From assembly GCA_030272155.1 (NCBI GenBank), contig CP126201.1:4004501-4068500 (forward strand): DNA of 64,000 bases, written 5' to 3'. Made by a program: the position numbers and the translations under genes. Origin of the DNA: Tetradesmus obliquus. Its lineage: Eukaryota > Chlorophyta > Chlorophyceae > Sphaeropleales > Scenedesmaceae. The number at the start of each line of letters is the position of its first letter. Positions within the stretch are counted from its first letter, which is position 1. The notes below the pieces were generated by a model, which was not told the origin of the DNA, did no database searches, and saw only the letters and a list, made by a program, of their open reading frames with translations. Shown one piece after another: positions 13,001 through 23,189 of the stretch.

Positions 13001-16000
13001 ACGCCAAGCAGCAGGCAGCAGCAGCGGCCTCGTTCTCAGAGCTGACCATCAAAGACCTCAACGCACAGCTCAGCAGCGCACAGCGTGAGGCAGCAGAGCG
13101 CACCAGAACCTCACAGCAATCGCTAGCACTCGAGCAGACGCGCCTACGCACAGAGCAAGATGCGCACTCGCTCACACAGCAGCAGCTTGCGGATGCGCGG
13201 CAGCAGCTCAGCGCAGCCCTCGCACGTGCAGCAGATGCAGACGCAGCAGCAGCAGCTGCACAGGGCCGCGCCATCAGGGCAGAAGCACAGGCAGCATCCA
13301 TGGCTGGCAGTGACACGCAGGTGCTGCTGAAGAGCTTGCAGGAACAGGTGAAGCAGCAAGCAGCGCAGGTGGCAGCTGCGCAGGATGCTGTGCAGCAGGC
13401 TGCGGCGCTGCCTGGGCTGCGGCAGCAGCTGCAGCAGGCTCAGGATGAGCTGCGGGAGGTGAAGGCAGCGCTGGAGCAGGCGCAGGCAGCTCAGGGGCAA
13501 CTGGCGCAGCTGCAGAACGAGCTGGAGCTGTGGCGAACGGCATTCAAGGTGTGTGGTGGCTGCAGCTGCGCCTGCTGCTGTTGGTGTATCGTGTTGTATG
13601 CTGTGCTTGCAAGAGCGTTTCGCGTTGTGCTTCAGCAGATTGTTACAGAGCGAATGCCTGCCACTATCATACTTTGCCCAGCAACCACATAATCTAGTCT
13701 ACCCAGTGTGTTGGTCTGCCACCCTGCAGAGCGCCCTAGGCATTGACCACCCCAGCCCTCAAGCCCTGGCAGCACTGCAGAGCAAGCAGCAGCACCTGGA
13801 CAAGCAGCGCCACGAAATGCAGGTGCGGCCAGCACTTTTCTCTTATGCACTGTTGTGCGTCGGGTGTGCGCGAGTTTGACTAAGCTCTGGTGCCCCTTGT
13901 CAGTGGTGCTGTGCAAAACCGATCCAGCTCAACTGCTGCTGCTGCTTTGCAAGCACGCTGTTCCTCTCGTCACTCTCGCTTACTAACCCATAACACCCCA
14001 CCACCCCTGTTGCCAGGTCGAGCTCGCAACAACCAAAGCAGAGGGAGCAGAGCTGCGCCAGCAGCTGGCAGCAGCAGAGGCCCAGCAGGCAGCGGCGACA
14101 GCAGAGCTGCACAAGGCGCAGCAGCAGCTGGCGCAGGCGCAGCTACAGCTGAAGCTGGGGCAGACTGAACTGGACGGCTTGAAGCGGCTGGTGACGCTGC
14201 TAGAGCAGGAGCAAGAGGCCGATGCAGGCACAGCAGCAGGTGCTGCTGCTGCTGCTGGGACAGGTGCAGCAGATGGAGCAGACGTAGGTGAATCAGGCAG
14301 TGCTGCAGCTAAGGTGGCAGCGCTTCAGGCGTTAGTGACGGAGCTGCAGGCGGCGCAGCAGCAGCTGCAGGCGCAGCTGAAGCAGGCCACAGATGGTGAG
14401 GCTGCTGCCAAGGCTGGCGAGGCTGCTGCTGCTGCTGAGCTGAAGCGCGCTGAGAAGGAGCTTGATGAGCTGGCTGCGACAGCGGATGCGCTGCAGGTGT
14501 GCTGTCTCTATGGTTTGACTCCTGTTCGACTCCTAAACAACTCCTATGCGGCTGTTTTGCAGGGTTGCAGTGCCGCATGCTCGACCAGGTACACCACATC
14601 TTAACATGCGGTGCAGCTCCAAGTCTCCGACAACAGTATGCAAAGGCAAAGTGTCTCAATCGTGGCTGACAGGGGCAAAACACAATAGAGTGATGTACAG
14701 GATGGTGTGAATGTGCTGCAAAAGAGCTGCTCCAGAACATCCATATCACCTTCCCTTGTACCCTGCGCACTGACACATACTGTGCTTCAATACCGCCCCA
14801 ATGCGCCAACTCAATTATGCAGGCGCAGCTGGCAGGCGGTGAGTACGACCCTACACGCACACGCATCTTGCACCTGGTGGCCAACCCGGCTGCTGAGCTG
14901 GCACGGCTGCAGGACAAGGCGGAGCTGGAGAAGCTGCGGGAGCAGAATGACGCGCTGAAGCAAGCACTGAGCGCACGCGGCGGCACGACGGCAGCAGCTG
15001 GAGCAGGTGCAGGTGGGCAGCGCTGGACAGCTGCTAGCTCTGTATGTTGAAGTGTTTCTGCTCATGCCGCCGTCCTGTCCTGTTGCATAAATGGCTGATA
15101 ATGTTTACTACTATTTAACTTGCTGCTGACGCAACTGCCGATCGCATGTTGATGTTGTGCCTGCAGGCCCTTCCTCTGCAGCAGCAGGCAGCACCGCAGC
15201 AGCAGCAGCAGCAGCGCTGGCAGGCGGGCCCAGCAGCAGCGCCGACGCAGACGACCCTGTGGTGGCTGCTGCTGTTGCTGCTGCTGAGGCGAAGCTGCTG
15301 CGGCGGCAGCTGGCTGCTGCTGAGAAGCAGGCTGCAGCCATGAAGGATGTGTTCAAGCAGCGCGTGAAAGCTTTCCGGGAGAGCTGCAGGTGTGCAGAGA
15401 CAGCTGCCCAGGTGCCCTGTCACAGCCCAGGCGGCTGCTGCAAGCACTGCTGGCTGTGCTGCTTTGTGCTGCTTTTCTGGCTGAGGTGCCCTATAAGGTT
15501 TCTAGGTCTGCCTGCTTTGCTCGCCCTGCAACCAGTGCTGGCGGTCACCACGGATCAGGCTACCCGCCGCACCAAGCATCACCATGTTTTGTGCTGTCCC
15601 CTCTGTTCACTCCTCACCATGGCCAGCGGGGCGCTGTTTAGCTACCGCATGGAGACGGTGTCAAACCCACACACTCACAAACAATATAGCCAACAAAACA
15701 CAACTGCGATGGCATTGCTGTGCGTTTGCTTTTTGCCCTCCTGCAGGGTGCTGTTTGGCTACCGCATGGAGATGGTGTCGGACCTCTCCGCCTGTTGCTT
15801 GCCTAAACTAATTACCATTGTGCAATCATGCCTCTGTCTGGCCCCGCAGGGCGCTGTTTGGCTACCGCATGGAGATGGTGAGCGACCCCTGGGCTGACGT
15901 GGCGCACGCGCCCACCACCTACACGCTGACCTCGTGCTTCGGGCCCAAGGAGGACGTGCTCATGTTCAGGTGCGGCCACATTGTGTTAGTGTGAGTAAGA

Positions 16001-18557
16001 GGGCTGCACATACCTGCTTCAATGCTGTGTCTTGTCACGTTGAATTGTTTACAGCTTGCTACCCCTGTCACCATGTCGTGCGGCAGGGCATACCAGACGC
16101 TTTCACATGCCACGTGGCGCAGTCTTGTAGCTGCTGCTGTGCGTTGGCTATGCACAGCAGCCCTGTACAGCAACGCCTGATGCATGCAGAAACAGCGCCA
16201 ATTCCTTTCTGTCAAATCTAGCGCTGCTGCTGGCGCTGCCGCAGGTACCACCCTCAGGCGCAGCCGCCCTACAGCATCCTGAAGACGCCCCTCAGCAAGA
16301 AGATGGCGCAGGAGGTGCAGGTGTTCATTCAGAACTTCGGCAGCATCCCGGCATTCACAGCCAACCACACCATGACGCTGTTCCAGCAGACCACCTCAGG
16401 CGCGTGAGGCGCTCAAGGAAGCAATTTGATTGCATCAACCGTTCGTTGAGATTCAAGGGCTCAAAACAGTTTGCAGGCCGGTGTGCTAGGGTTTTGTCCT
16501 GTGCCGTGTGTATCTAGTGTGTAGCCACGGGCCCTGTTGATGTGGTATGCGGCTGTGTGAGGCTGTAAGTACAGTTTGGGCTGCTGGCGTACATTATCAT
16601 GGTGGTTGGTTGTCCATTGCGGAGTGTAACATTATTTGTTTGCGATGAGTGCGTCACACAGCATATTGAGCTGGCGCCGATGCGACCATCACAGAACAGT
16701 ATACCCTAAGAATGTTTCAAAAAAATGTTTCTACACAGCACACAAACGCTGCCACGCCGCACCACCACCCAAAGCAAAAGAAGGCACAACAAATAAAGGC
16801 ATAACGAATGCAAGCAAAAAAATGCAAAGCAAAACAAACTGCCTCACCTGTTGGGCCGCAGCGTGCCCCGAAAGTCCCCATCTATCAACGGCAGCAGCAG
16901 CGCGTAGCGCTGCTCTCCGCTGCTGCTGCTGCTGCTGCTGCTCTCATCCAGCTGCAGCAGCAGGAACTGTGTCTCTGGCGGCAGCGTGTGCAGGCTGCTG
17001 CCCCACTCCGGGGTCATCCACCACAGCTTGTTGCGTGCACAGGCCAGGTAGCGGCTGAACTTGAGCTGCAAGGACAGGAGCAAGGCAGAGCCGTGCATTC
17101 GAGTGAATCCAGTGGTTGCCCAATGAGCCTGTCATTGGCTCGAAAACGGGCTGTGTTCCCGTTGTGTAACACACAAATGAATGCCAACTGTTGCAACTGT
17201 TGCGATAATAAGGTCTGTAGCACGCAGCTGCAGCAAGAACAGCTGAGGGCCAGACGACAGCAAAAAAGACACAAAAACAGATCAGCAGTACACCGCTGCT
17301 CCTGTTGTTGCCATTCACACACGCACAGATCCCTAACAGTACAGATGTGGTGCACTGCTGCTGCTGCTGCCACTGCCAACCGATGGCAGCACATCAATGC
17401 ACATCTCGCCGCATCACACTGCTGAACAGCCATCATACTGTCCCTACTGTCCCCACAGAAGCTGCTCGTGCCCAAGCATACACACACGCCACGCTGCTCA
17501 CCTTGCCGACCATGAGGTCCCGGTTGCTGCTCAGACCCTGACTATACTGTTACTCACTACTTGATCGCACACTCATGAGCTGGCCTCACCACCAAGTACG
17601 CCATTTGAACCCGAACCTGCTCACCTTGCCGACCGTGAGGTCCCAGCAGCACGCCGGCCCGTGCTGGCTGGCAGCGCCAAACACCAGCGCGCCATGCTGC
17701 GACTCCCGCACATTCAGCGACGCCAAGCTGCTCAGCTGCTGCAGCAGCACATTGCCTGACGCATCCTTCACAGCATCACCATCCAGGTGAAGTGGGATGG
17801 TGCTGGGGTGGTCTAACGTGGGCACTGCTGCCACGCCGGAGCCCGGCGCTGCTGCTGCTGCTGCTGGCACTGCCTGGCCAGTCATGCCGGCCTGCTGCCG
17901 CCACTGCTGCGCCTGCGCCCACGCGGCTGTCTGCTGCTGCTGCTGCTGCTGCTGCTTTGGGAGTCTGCTGCTGCTGCTATCTGAGGAGGTGCCTGCACAC
18001 ACCATGCAACGTAAGGCACGCGAACAGAATGAATGACAGAAGCGATCCACTGCTGTGTCCACACAAGCCGCTGGGATGCGTCTGTCTGTTGCAGCACACG
18101 CTCGGCCTATTCTGCAGTTCACAGCATGCTTACAGCCTCTCTACAGCATTTGATGCACATGCAGGTGGCTGTGTTGAACGATCACACATGTCAGAAGCTT
18201 GTGCATGACTTGAGTAATCTGACAGCTGGCGTATGCTGCCCGGGCAGTGCTCATGCATGCATGCACATGCATGGGTGCACACATCATACTGCCGATCGCT
18301 CGTTGACATGTCTGCATGCCTAGCAAACCCAAGCAGATTCAAATGACGCCTAGTTAACCTCTATCATGCATGGCATGTACAACACGTGTAAATGCAGCCA
18401 CATCCGTACCTTGCTCGACACCTGTCACGCCACGAGTTGTTGCAGATGCAGGCACTGAAAAAGGCCTGCTGCTGCTGCCGCCCCCGAATACTCTGTGCAC
18501 GTGTCTGCTGCTGTCTGGGGCAGCAAGCAGAGGCCTGCTGCTGCATGCAACAAGCAT
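1279..18557 (-). CDS. Raffinose synthase / seed-imbibition protein family (GH36), 1251 aa
   Basis: The family comprises galactinol-sucrose galactosyltransferases and alkaline alpha-galactosidases. Exons (minus): 18557-18410, 17992-17625, 17065-16848, 11256-11177, 10986-10851, 10639-10522, 10246-10121, 9521-9425, 9127-8635, 8299-8092, 7463-7358, 7030-6964, 6559-6384, 4743-4500, 3624-3467, 2688-2492, 2094-1279. All phases agree (3756 nt). Residues 1-49 are Ser/Arg/Ala-rich like a plastid transit peptide. [10 protein letters not shown] is the N-terminal family motif. [10 protein letters not shown] and LIIDDGWQ begin the barrel (about 315-356). DGVKVD carries the nucleophile Asp (about 810) and [11 protein letters not shown] the acid/base Asp (about 873-874). 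The C-terminus ([11 protein letters not shown]) also matches. Unusual points are an inserted stretch (about 400-665) with a hydrophobic span at about 626-646, a 5.6-kb intron 3 containing MAD1, and about two dozen exon-edge copies in introns. Substrate (raffinose synthesis or galactoside hydrolysis) cannot be decided from sequence. Confidence 0.9.
2160..2320 (-). repeat. Two copies of exon 17 start (GH36 gene)
   Basis: Copies at about 2160-2216 and 2275-2320 repeat the exon 17 start, coding [15 protein letters not shown] instead of the real [15 protein letters not shown] at 2094. The 2160-2216 copy has its own TGCAG acceptor. Both lie upstream of the real exon, inside intron 16, and run into non-coding sequence after about 15 codons. 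Confidence 0.8.
2945..3295 (-). repeat. Two copies of exon 15 end (GH36 gene)
   Basis: Blocks at about 3195-3295 and 2945-3035 repeat the 3' end of exon 15 (coding [16 protein letters not shown]) with its GTGCA-type donor, and intron sequence is partly repeated too. They lie downstream of the real exon (3624-3467), so they are intronic. Confidence 0.8.
3700..4425 (-). repeat. Copies of exon 15 start and exon 14 end (GH36 gene)
   Basis: About 3700-3760 repeats the exon 15 start ([16 protein letters not shown]), already diverged from the real YYPRDP. About 3960-4020, 4090-4150 and 4262-4425 repeat the exon 14 end (INCMCH followed by a Ser-rich tail and donor). The longest copy also repeats the upstream [14 protein letters not shown] block but is frameshifted. 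All lie within intron 14. Confidence 0.75.
4759..4992 (-). repeat. CAG tract and two copies of exon 14 start
   Basis: A CAG run of about 35 bp (from about 4759) sits next to the exon 14 acceptor. Two copies of the exon 14 start (about 4812-4862 and 4920-4992, coding [12 protein letters not shown]) lie further upstream in intron 13, each after a tGCAG acceptor. The copies stop matching after 16 to 24 codons. Confidence 0.75.
5310..6235 (-). repeat. Four tandem copies of exon 13 end (GH36 gene)
   Basis: Blocks at about 6130-6235, 5880-5990, 5550-5645 and 5310-5395 repeat the 3' end of exon 13 ([14 protein letters not shown] plus donor). Some also repeat the flanking intron (the block with CATCATAACCTACCGG recurs). 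With the real exon 13 (6559-6384) this makes five successive donor sites in one intron. This is the largest exon-edge array in the window. Confidence 0.8.
6658..6700 (-). repeat. Copy of exon 13 start (GH36 gene)
   Basis: The exon 13 start ([11 protein letters not shown] with its GCAG acceptor) is repeated about 100 bp upstream of the real acceptor at 6560, then diverges. Confidence 0.75.
7032..7080 (-). repeat. CTG tract before exon 12 acceptor
   Basis: An uninterrupted CAG run on the plus strand reads as (CTG)n in the transcript. It ends in GCGTCAG at the exon 12 acceptor, so the triplet tract occupies the polypyrimidine position. Confidence 0.7.
7583..7955 (-). repeat. Two copies of exon 10 end (membrane-span exon)
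   Basis: Blocks at about 7829-7955 and 7583-7704 repeat the last about 40 codons of exon 10 ([16 protein letters not shown] to FAALTQ) with the GTATG donor. In both copies the possible upstream acceptors (TTTCAG, CAGCAG) would join exon 10 out of frame. I therefore read them as non-coding copies rather than optional exons. Confidence 0.75.
8470..8535 (-). repeat. Copy of exon 10 start (GH36 gene)
   Basis: The CTGCAG acceptor and first about 18 codons of exon 10 (AMKRAI-KASPT) are repeated about 230 bp upstream of the real exon start at 8299. The copy diverges after ASPT. Confidence 0.75.
9215..9665 (-). repeat. Copies of exon 9 start and exon 8 start (GH36 gene)
   Basis: About 9215-9262 repeats the exon 9 start ([10 protein letters not shown] instead of [10 protein letters not shown]). 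About 9590-9657 repeats the exon 8 start ([16 protein letters not shown]) upstream of the real exon 8 at 9521. Each copy has its own acceptor. Confidence 0.75.
10011..10455 (-). repeat. Copies of exon 7 end and exon 6 end (GH36 gene)
   Basis: About 10011-10050 repeats the exon 7 end (MVLETQ plus GTGC donor). About 10424-10455 repeats the exon 6 end, reading LLITDSWQ where the real exon has LIIDDGWQ. In the latter, catalytic-region residues are already substituted, as expected for a non-coding copy. Confidence 0.7.
11781..16407 (+). CDS. MAD1: Mitotic spindle checkpoint protein MAD1, 777 aa
   Basis: MAD1 is the coiled-coil scaffold that holds MAD2 at unattached kinetochores and the nuclear pore. 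Exons: 11781-12011, 12314-12559, 12955-13548, 13730-13822, 14017-14496, 14823-15006 (or 15012), 15167-15389, 15850-15969, 16245-16407; all phases agree. After a short basic head (SKRQRL) comes about 600 residues of Gln/Ala/Leu coiled coil. The [11 protein letters not shown] segment (about 555-565) matches the conserved MAD1 Y-P-T-V-H block. The C-terminal RWD-like domain is clear: [23 protein letters not shown], then [16 protein letters not shown] near the stop. The length fits plant and animal MAD1 (about 720). The start at 11781 is preferred over the in-frame ATG at 11730 because it begins just before the basic head. The whole gene lies antisense inside an intron of the GH36 gene. Confidence 0.88.
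12724..12933. repeat. 30-bp minisatellite, 7 copies
   Basis: Seven head-to-tail 30-bp units, almost identical, differing mainly at one C/G position near the unit end. They fill the 3' part of MAD1 intron 2 and stop about 20 nt before the exon 3 acceptor. The unit is a multiple of three, so several frames stay open and mimic coding sequence. Confidence 0.95.
15628..15785 (+). repeat. Two copies of MAD1 exon 8 start
   Basis: Copies at about 15628-15665 ([10 protein letters not shown]) and 15747-15785 ([10 protein letters not shown]) repeat the first codons of exon 8 upstream of the real exon at 15850. The second has a good CTGCAG acceptor but soon reaches intron-like sequence. Confidence 0.8.
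16564..16629 (+). terminator. Candidate MAD1 polyadenylation signals (TGTAA)
   Basis: TGTAA, the usual green-algal poly(A) signal, occurs at 16564-16568 and 16625-16629, about 157 and 218 nt after the MAD1 stop. No transcript evidence is available here. Confidence 0.4.
17505..17540 (-). repeat. Copy of exon 2 end (GH36 gene)
   Basis: The last codons of exon 2 (RDLMVGK versus the real WDLTVGK) and its donor GTGAGC recur about 117 bp downstream, inside intron 2. Confidence 0.7.
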
Positions 18558-19989
18558 GTAAACACAACATGACGCCAGGTCAGTATGCAGCAGAAGCAGA
18601 GTGCATGCCTGCAGGCTGCTGCACCCAGATGCTGCTCAGCTGACAGCCCAGGCAGCTTGTATCGTCGAAGGCGAACGGAGTGAATGCTAGACGAGGCGTG
18701 CAGGGGCACATTTGCTGACACTGCCACAGGAGCATGTCGGTACTGGGCCACGACAGCAGCATGGGGGTTTGCCCCAAGCCCACCTGATCCGGTTGCGAGC
18801 TGGTACACAACCCAGGCTCTTGACACACACGTAGGGAGTTCGCAGTGCTACTAGCTTCGATGCATTGCCTGTCAGCAGCATTTCCGAAGGCCTGTACGCG
18901 CCTCAGCAGGCCCAAGTTCGACACCAAAATCAACCCCAAATGTCCCAGACTTCGCACAGATTGGCGAACAAGCGAACGAACTCGTGTAACGCTGTCAAGC
19001 AGGCACAGCTTGAGTGACGGACAACTCAAACACTGGATCACCTCATTTTCGGTGCAACGTAAAGCTGAAATGACTAGAAACATAACAGGCTGATCAGGGT
19101 CGATGACCTCACTGCCGGTCCCTGCATATGACACTGACACGTTGGGTGCAGCTGCTGTAGCCCGCAATTGCGTATGGCTGCGTTGCCAACAAGCCGTTGA
19201 ATCAAACGCATTGTAACAAGCTGTTTCTTGTGTGTGGCTCTCACAGAGTACGTGCTATGCACGTGGCATGATTCAGACTGTGGGCTCTGCTGTATCCCTA
19301 GCAGAGCCCTGATTGCTGCTGCTCCGTGTACTGCTACAGTCGAAAGTATATGATGGACTGTAACAGCAAAATGCCCTCTGATGCAATGCTGCTTCATCAA
19401 AACAAGCACCCTGCCAGCTGCAGGCGGCAGTGCTGTGCAAGGCAACGGATAAATCTGCAATTTCACCTCCCAGTAGCCATCACCACAGCAGCGGCAGAGC
19501 TTGACAAACATCACCAACAACATGTCAATGCAGCATAGCATCAGGCGTTCTTGTCCCCATGTCATGCAGATGTGATGCACATGACGGACGTGCACGCTAC
19601 TCCTTGTCCAACGTTGCATGCTCTTCCAGGATTAAGCTGAGCCTGCTGATCCTGTACTAGCCAAGCAATGCAATGCCGTGCTACTTCAGAAAGCAACATC
19701 AACGGAGCTGTTTCAAAGGATCACTCAGGTCACAGCACAGCGTGCACAAACCACGTCGGTGCATGCTGAGAGAGCTGCACAAGGCCTTTAGGCCAGCAAT
19801 GCCTACTCCCATAATGCCAATTGAGGCATATCGATACTTCAGGATATCCTGAAGCGGAGGCACCATTCTCAAGCGGGCCAGTGATGCTAGCGTAGCGCTC
19901 GAAGCTGTGCCTGTTCAAACCTGCTCACAATCCCCTCAACATCAAAAGCCGTACTGACACACCCTCCGGCGCTGCTGTTGCTCACTCCC
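18558..19989. other. Intergenic, no supported gene
   Basis: The region lies between the GH36 gene start and the Canopy gene stop. A 195-codon minus frame (18580-19167) has no recognisable motif or codon pattern and is not called. The promoter of the GH36 gene should lie in the left part. Confidence 0.5.
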
Positions 19990-22215
19990 TCACAGCTCAG
20001 TCTGGCCACTTGCGCTGCTGCTGACATCAGCAGCTGCTGCTGCCAGCTGCAGCTGTGGGTACTGCTTGCCCTTGCACTTGCTGCTGATGCGCTGGCACAG
20101 CACAGGTGCGGCTCCTGCACGGCATTGGCGAAACACACGACGCAAGGTGTCAGCATCATTGGCTTTCAGCGGCATTGGATGCTGCTTTACTCTCCATTGC
20201 CTTGCTGAATTTAGCTGAGGGCGCAGCGTCTCATTTACAAGCCGTGAGAGTTGACATGCAGCACATGGCCGTCACAGCAGCAGCTGGAAGGTCACCATCA
20301 GCAAGCAGCGCTAGTGGAACAGTGACGCTGCTGCTGCCAAGAGCACAGCGCAGCCGACTGCTCTTCATGCCATGAGAACGCACCATGCAAACGCCTGACA
20401 TTCTCGTATCTGCTGCTGCTGCGGCTGCTGCTGCTGCTGCTGCTGCGCTGCTGAGCCACAAATCGCTGCTCACCTTGGCTGCTGAAGGCGTCGCTGGTGA
20501 GTGCCTCCAGCACTTCCTCCTCATACCGCTCCAGCATCATGCCGCAGAAGGTCTGCAGCTGCTTCTGGCGCAGCTCCTCCTCCCCTGCATGAGGCCTGCA
20601 GCAGCAGCAGCAGCAGCAGCAGCAGTGGCAGTGTGACGTGGCCGCGGCAGTACTACTGCACTACGTAGTGCAGCCGGAGAGCTTCATGTCAGTGCAAACT
20701 GCAGCCGGGCCAATCATGCACAAGGCTCGGCTTTAATTTGGGTGTTGCTTCGAATTGTGCCATTCAAAACAGCTCCCTAGGTGGCCTATGTCACAGGCAG
20801 CAGACTACTGCACAGATGCCAATTGCTGGACATCCTTACGCCCTATGCCAGAACAGGAGTCACAACCAAGTCCTCACCGTTTCGCCTTTGGCATATTCAC
20901 TCCGCCCTCGCCTTTGTACTTCACCCACACCAACTCGCCTGCACCAGCCTTTGTAGCTGCGCCTGCCTTGCTGCTCTTCTTCTTGCCCTTTTTCTTCTTC
21001 TTGCTGCTGCTACCTGCTGGTGAATCGCTGCTGCTGTCATTTGCTGCCTCTGCAGCTGCTGCTGTAGCTGCATTCTCACTGCCTGTGCTGCTGCTGCTGT
21101 CCTCCTGCGCAACCATGGTGTAATCGTCCATGGTGCTGCACAGGTCATCTAGAAGGTTGACTGCCCGCTGCTCGCTGACCCTGCAGCGTCACAGCAGCAT
21201 CAGCATCAGCATCAGCAAGAAGCTTGAGAACCGGCTGTTCAGAAGTATGGATAGGATTGTCCTAGACCCACACGGCACCCCCAGAATCAGCTTGATTGCT
21301 TGCTTGCGGAGCACATGCACTTTTGAACAGGCTACAAACTCGTGACTTGCATCAGCTTGCAACATCAAAGGATTCCGCTGAAAGCCTTAGGGATGTATGC
21401 CAGCAAGCAACCAACATGGTCTTGCCAGCAACAGACATACGGCCGCCCCTGTGGTTTTGTCTGTGTGTTTGCATGAAGCAAAGTAGCAGAAACCTTGTTT
21501 GATCCACCCTGGTTATGTTGGTCACATACATACAAAGATATGGTTGCATACAACGTTAATTCATCAGGTGGGTTTTGCTCACTTGTAGTCTAGGATCTTG
21601 CCATATCTGTTGCCATCTTTGTCCAGCCTGTGCCGCATGTCCAGGTGTGCACGCTTGACCTCTGCATCCAACCGTCGCTGCAGCTCAGCCTACAGACATT
21701 TAGCAGCAGCAGCAGAAGCAGAAGCAGCAGCAGCAGTACAGCACAGGCGTGCAATTGAGATACTGCAGGTTTGGAGGCACCAGGTGTGCAGATGCGCTGT
21801 TGGTTGCTGGCGTTAGGACGCTTCGCTGTTTTACTCGCTTCCCAAGAAAGCGCTATGACTCATATTTAAACAGTGTTTGCATATTAGACGAACGATAACA
21901 TCGCAACGAAATTGAGGGACAGTCATGGCAGTACAACTGACGCAGCTGCAGGATGACAGCGCTGCTTGGATCACATGCAGGCATGCTGTATGAAAGGGCT
22001 TTGCAGCCGATTGCCACGGCAACCATTGCAATCTCCTGGTGACACTGATGAACAGAGGAATGATCCTTATAATTCTGATAGCAACTCACAGCAACAGCCT
22101 CGCAGGCAGAGCATTCTGCCTCAATAGCAAGGGCTCCCCACTTCAGCTGCAGAAGACTTAGCAGCAGCAGCAACGACAGCATCATCAAGACACATCTTCT
22201 CGTATGTAATTGCAT
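19990..22215 (-). CDS. Canopy/MSAP-family (DUF3456) saposin-like ER protein, 260 aa
   Basis: Canopy proteins act in the ER lumen or secretory path, as folding or co-chaperone factors in animals. Exons: 22215-22090, 21689-21583, 21180-20878, 20595-20474, 20114-19990, in phase. A signal peptide (about 1-30, Leu-rich) is followed by ECSACEAVA. The six cysteines of the saposin-like fold are at 35, 38, 92, 196, 226 and 233. Family motifs are DMRHRLDKDGNRYGKI, VSEQRAVNLLDDLCSTMDDY, and TFCGMMLERYEEEVLEAL. Between them lies an Ala/Ser/Lys insertion (about 105-150). The protein ends in QTEL, weakly like an ER-retrieval tetrapeptide. The exon 4 acceptor is preceded by a CTG tract. I see no exon-edge copies in this gene. 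The start is the first ATG before the hydrophobic stretch. Confidence 0.85.
20596..20622 (-). repeat. CTG tract before Canopy exon 4 acceptor
   Basis: In the transcript this is (CTG)n ending in CAG at the exon 4 acceptor. It is one of many introns here with a triplet tract in the polypyrimidine position. Confidence 0.6.
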
Positions 22216-23189
22216 TGTTTATATCGGCGACTTGCTTGCCAGGGACAAGCAAGAAGTGCAGAAGGCCTAGAGATTTCGCGGATAAAGCGGCAACCTAGCG
22301 CATCCTGCCTTGAATATACACAGGTAAGTTCCGATAATAGTTTAGTTGGTGTTTTGATGCAGTTCAAGCGTCGAAGCCCGCGAAGTGCCTGCTCATTTTG
22401 AGGCTGACCCTCTGACCTGAGCCCTGCACATAACACAATCGACCTTGGAAGTGGCACGTGTGCGCTGCAGATGGCTATGCGTCGCTTGTATGCAGACTGA
22501 GTGAGGTTCTGCTGACAGTGCTAAGCCTGCCTTGTTCAGTTTGGACGCAGCAGCAGCCGATCATCAGCCAGCTGCGGCAAGCTGGTGGCAGGTTGCCACC
22601 TGCATGCACAGCACAGCATAGCCGCTGTGCGGCATATACACTCTTGCAGGACAGGATCAAGCAACGTCCTGGGGTGAGTGGTTACCAAACATCACAGCAC
22701 ATACGACGGCACACAGAACGCATCACCACTGATGCGACACCACAGCATCAAAGCTGCATGGCCTTGCGACACACCAGCACAATCAATCATCAGCTGCAAT
22801 GGCGGCCATCAGCCCTAAATAGGTCGGTAACATGACGAAAAAAGGGACCTGCAGGCTGCAGGCTGTGACAAGGAACCTCCCAACGATTACGAAAGTACCC
22901 GATGACAACATTCCACCTAGACATGCATGCCATTGCACGCCCTCACACCCATCACGCGTCATCAAACTTATATCCCACGCTGCTCAGCGCAAGCTGCGCC
23001 GCAGCCTGGTACACCAAGGCCTCCTCAAACTGCGCTTCGTCCATGCCTGGCCGCAGAGCCAGCTTGCCGCGCCGGAAAACCACAATGCCGACAGGCGCCT
23101 ACCGGCACGCAGCGAGACGCGGACCACAGCACCATGCCACAAATAACCTCGCAGCATGCACGGCACGTGAAGTAAACACACACTCAGGT
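22216..23189. other. Intergenic with a decayed copy of the next gene's last exon
   Basis: About 22966-23100 repeats the last coding exon of the gene at 23190-28486 (the LSSMGYKF, VVYQAA and FRRGKLALRPG region). It carries base changes and frame breaks and lies just beyond that gene's stop. The rest (22216-22965) shows no gene; it holds the Canopy promoter side. Confidence 0.65.

Larger units (their letters stand above)
11257..16847 (-). other. Giant intron 3 of the GH36 gene
   Basis: It lies between exon 3 (ending 16848 with donor CAG/GTGAGG) and exon 4 (starting 11256 after TCTGCAG). The two-base overhang AG plus the first base of exon 4 restores an Arg codon, and the family alignment continues without a gap ([20 protein letters not shown]). 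The 5591-nt intron contains the whole MAD1 coding region on the opposite strand, with 524 nt on its left and 440 nt on its right. Confidence 0.8.

Noticed and set aside
1279..18557. Two separate, truncated GH36 genes either side of MAD1
   Set aside because: The two parts do not overlap in the family alignment, and they join in phase with matching donor and acceptor, so one split gene is simpler.
18580..19167. 195-codon minus frame
   Set aside because: No motif and no homologous-looking block. Intergenic sequence of this base content often stays open this long by chance.
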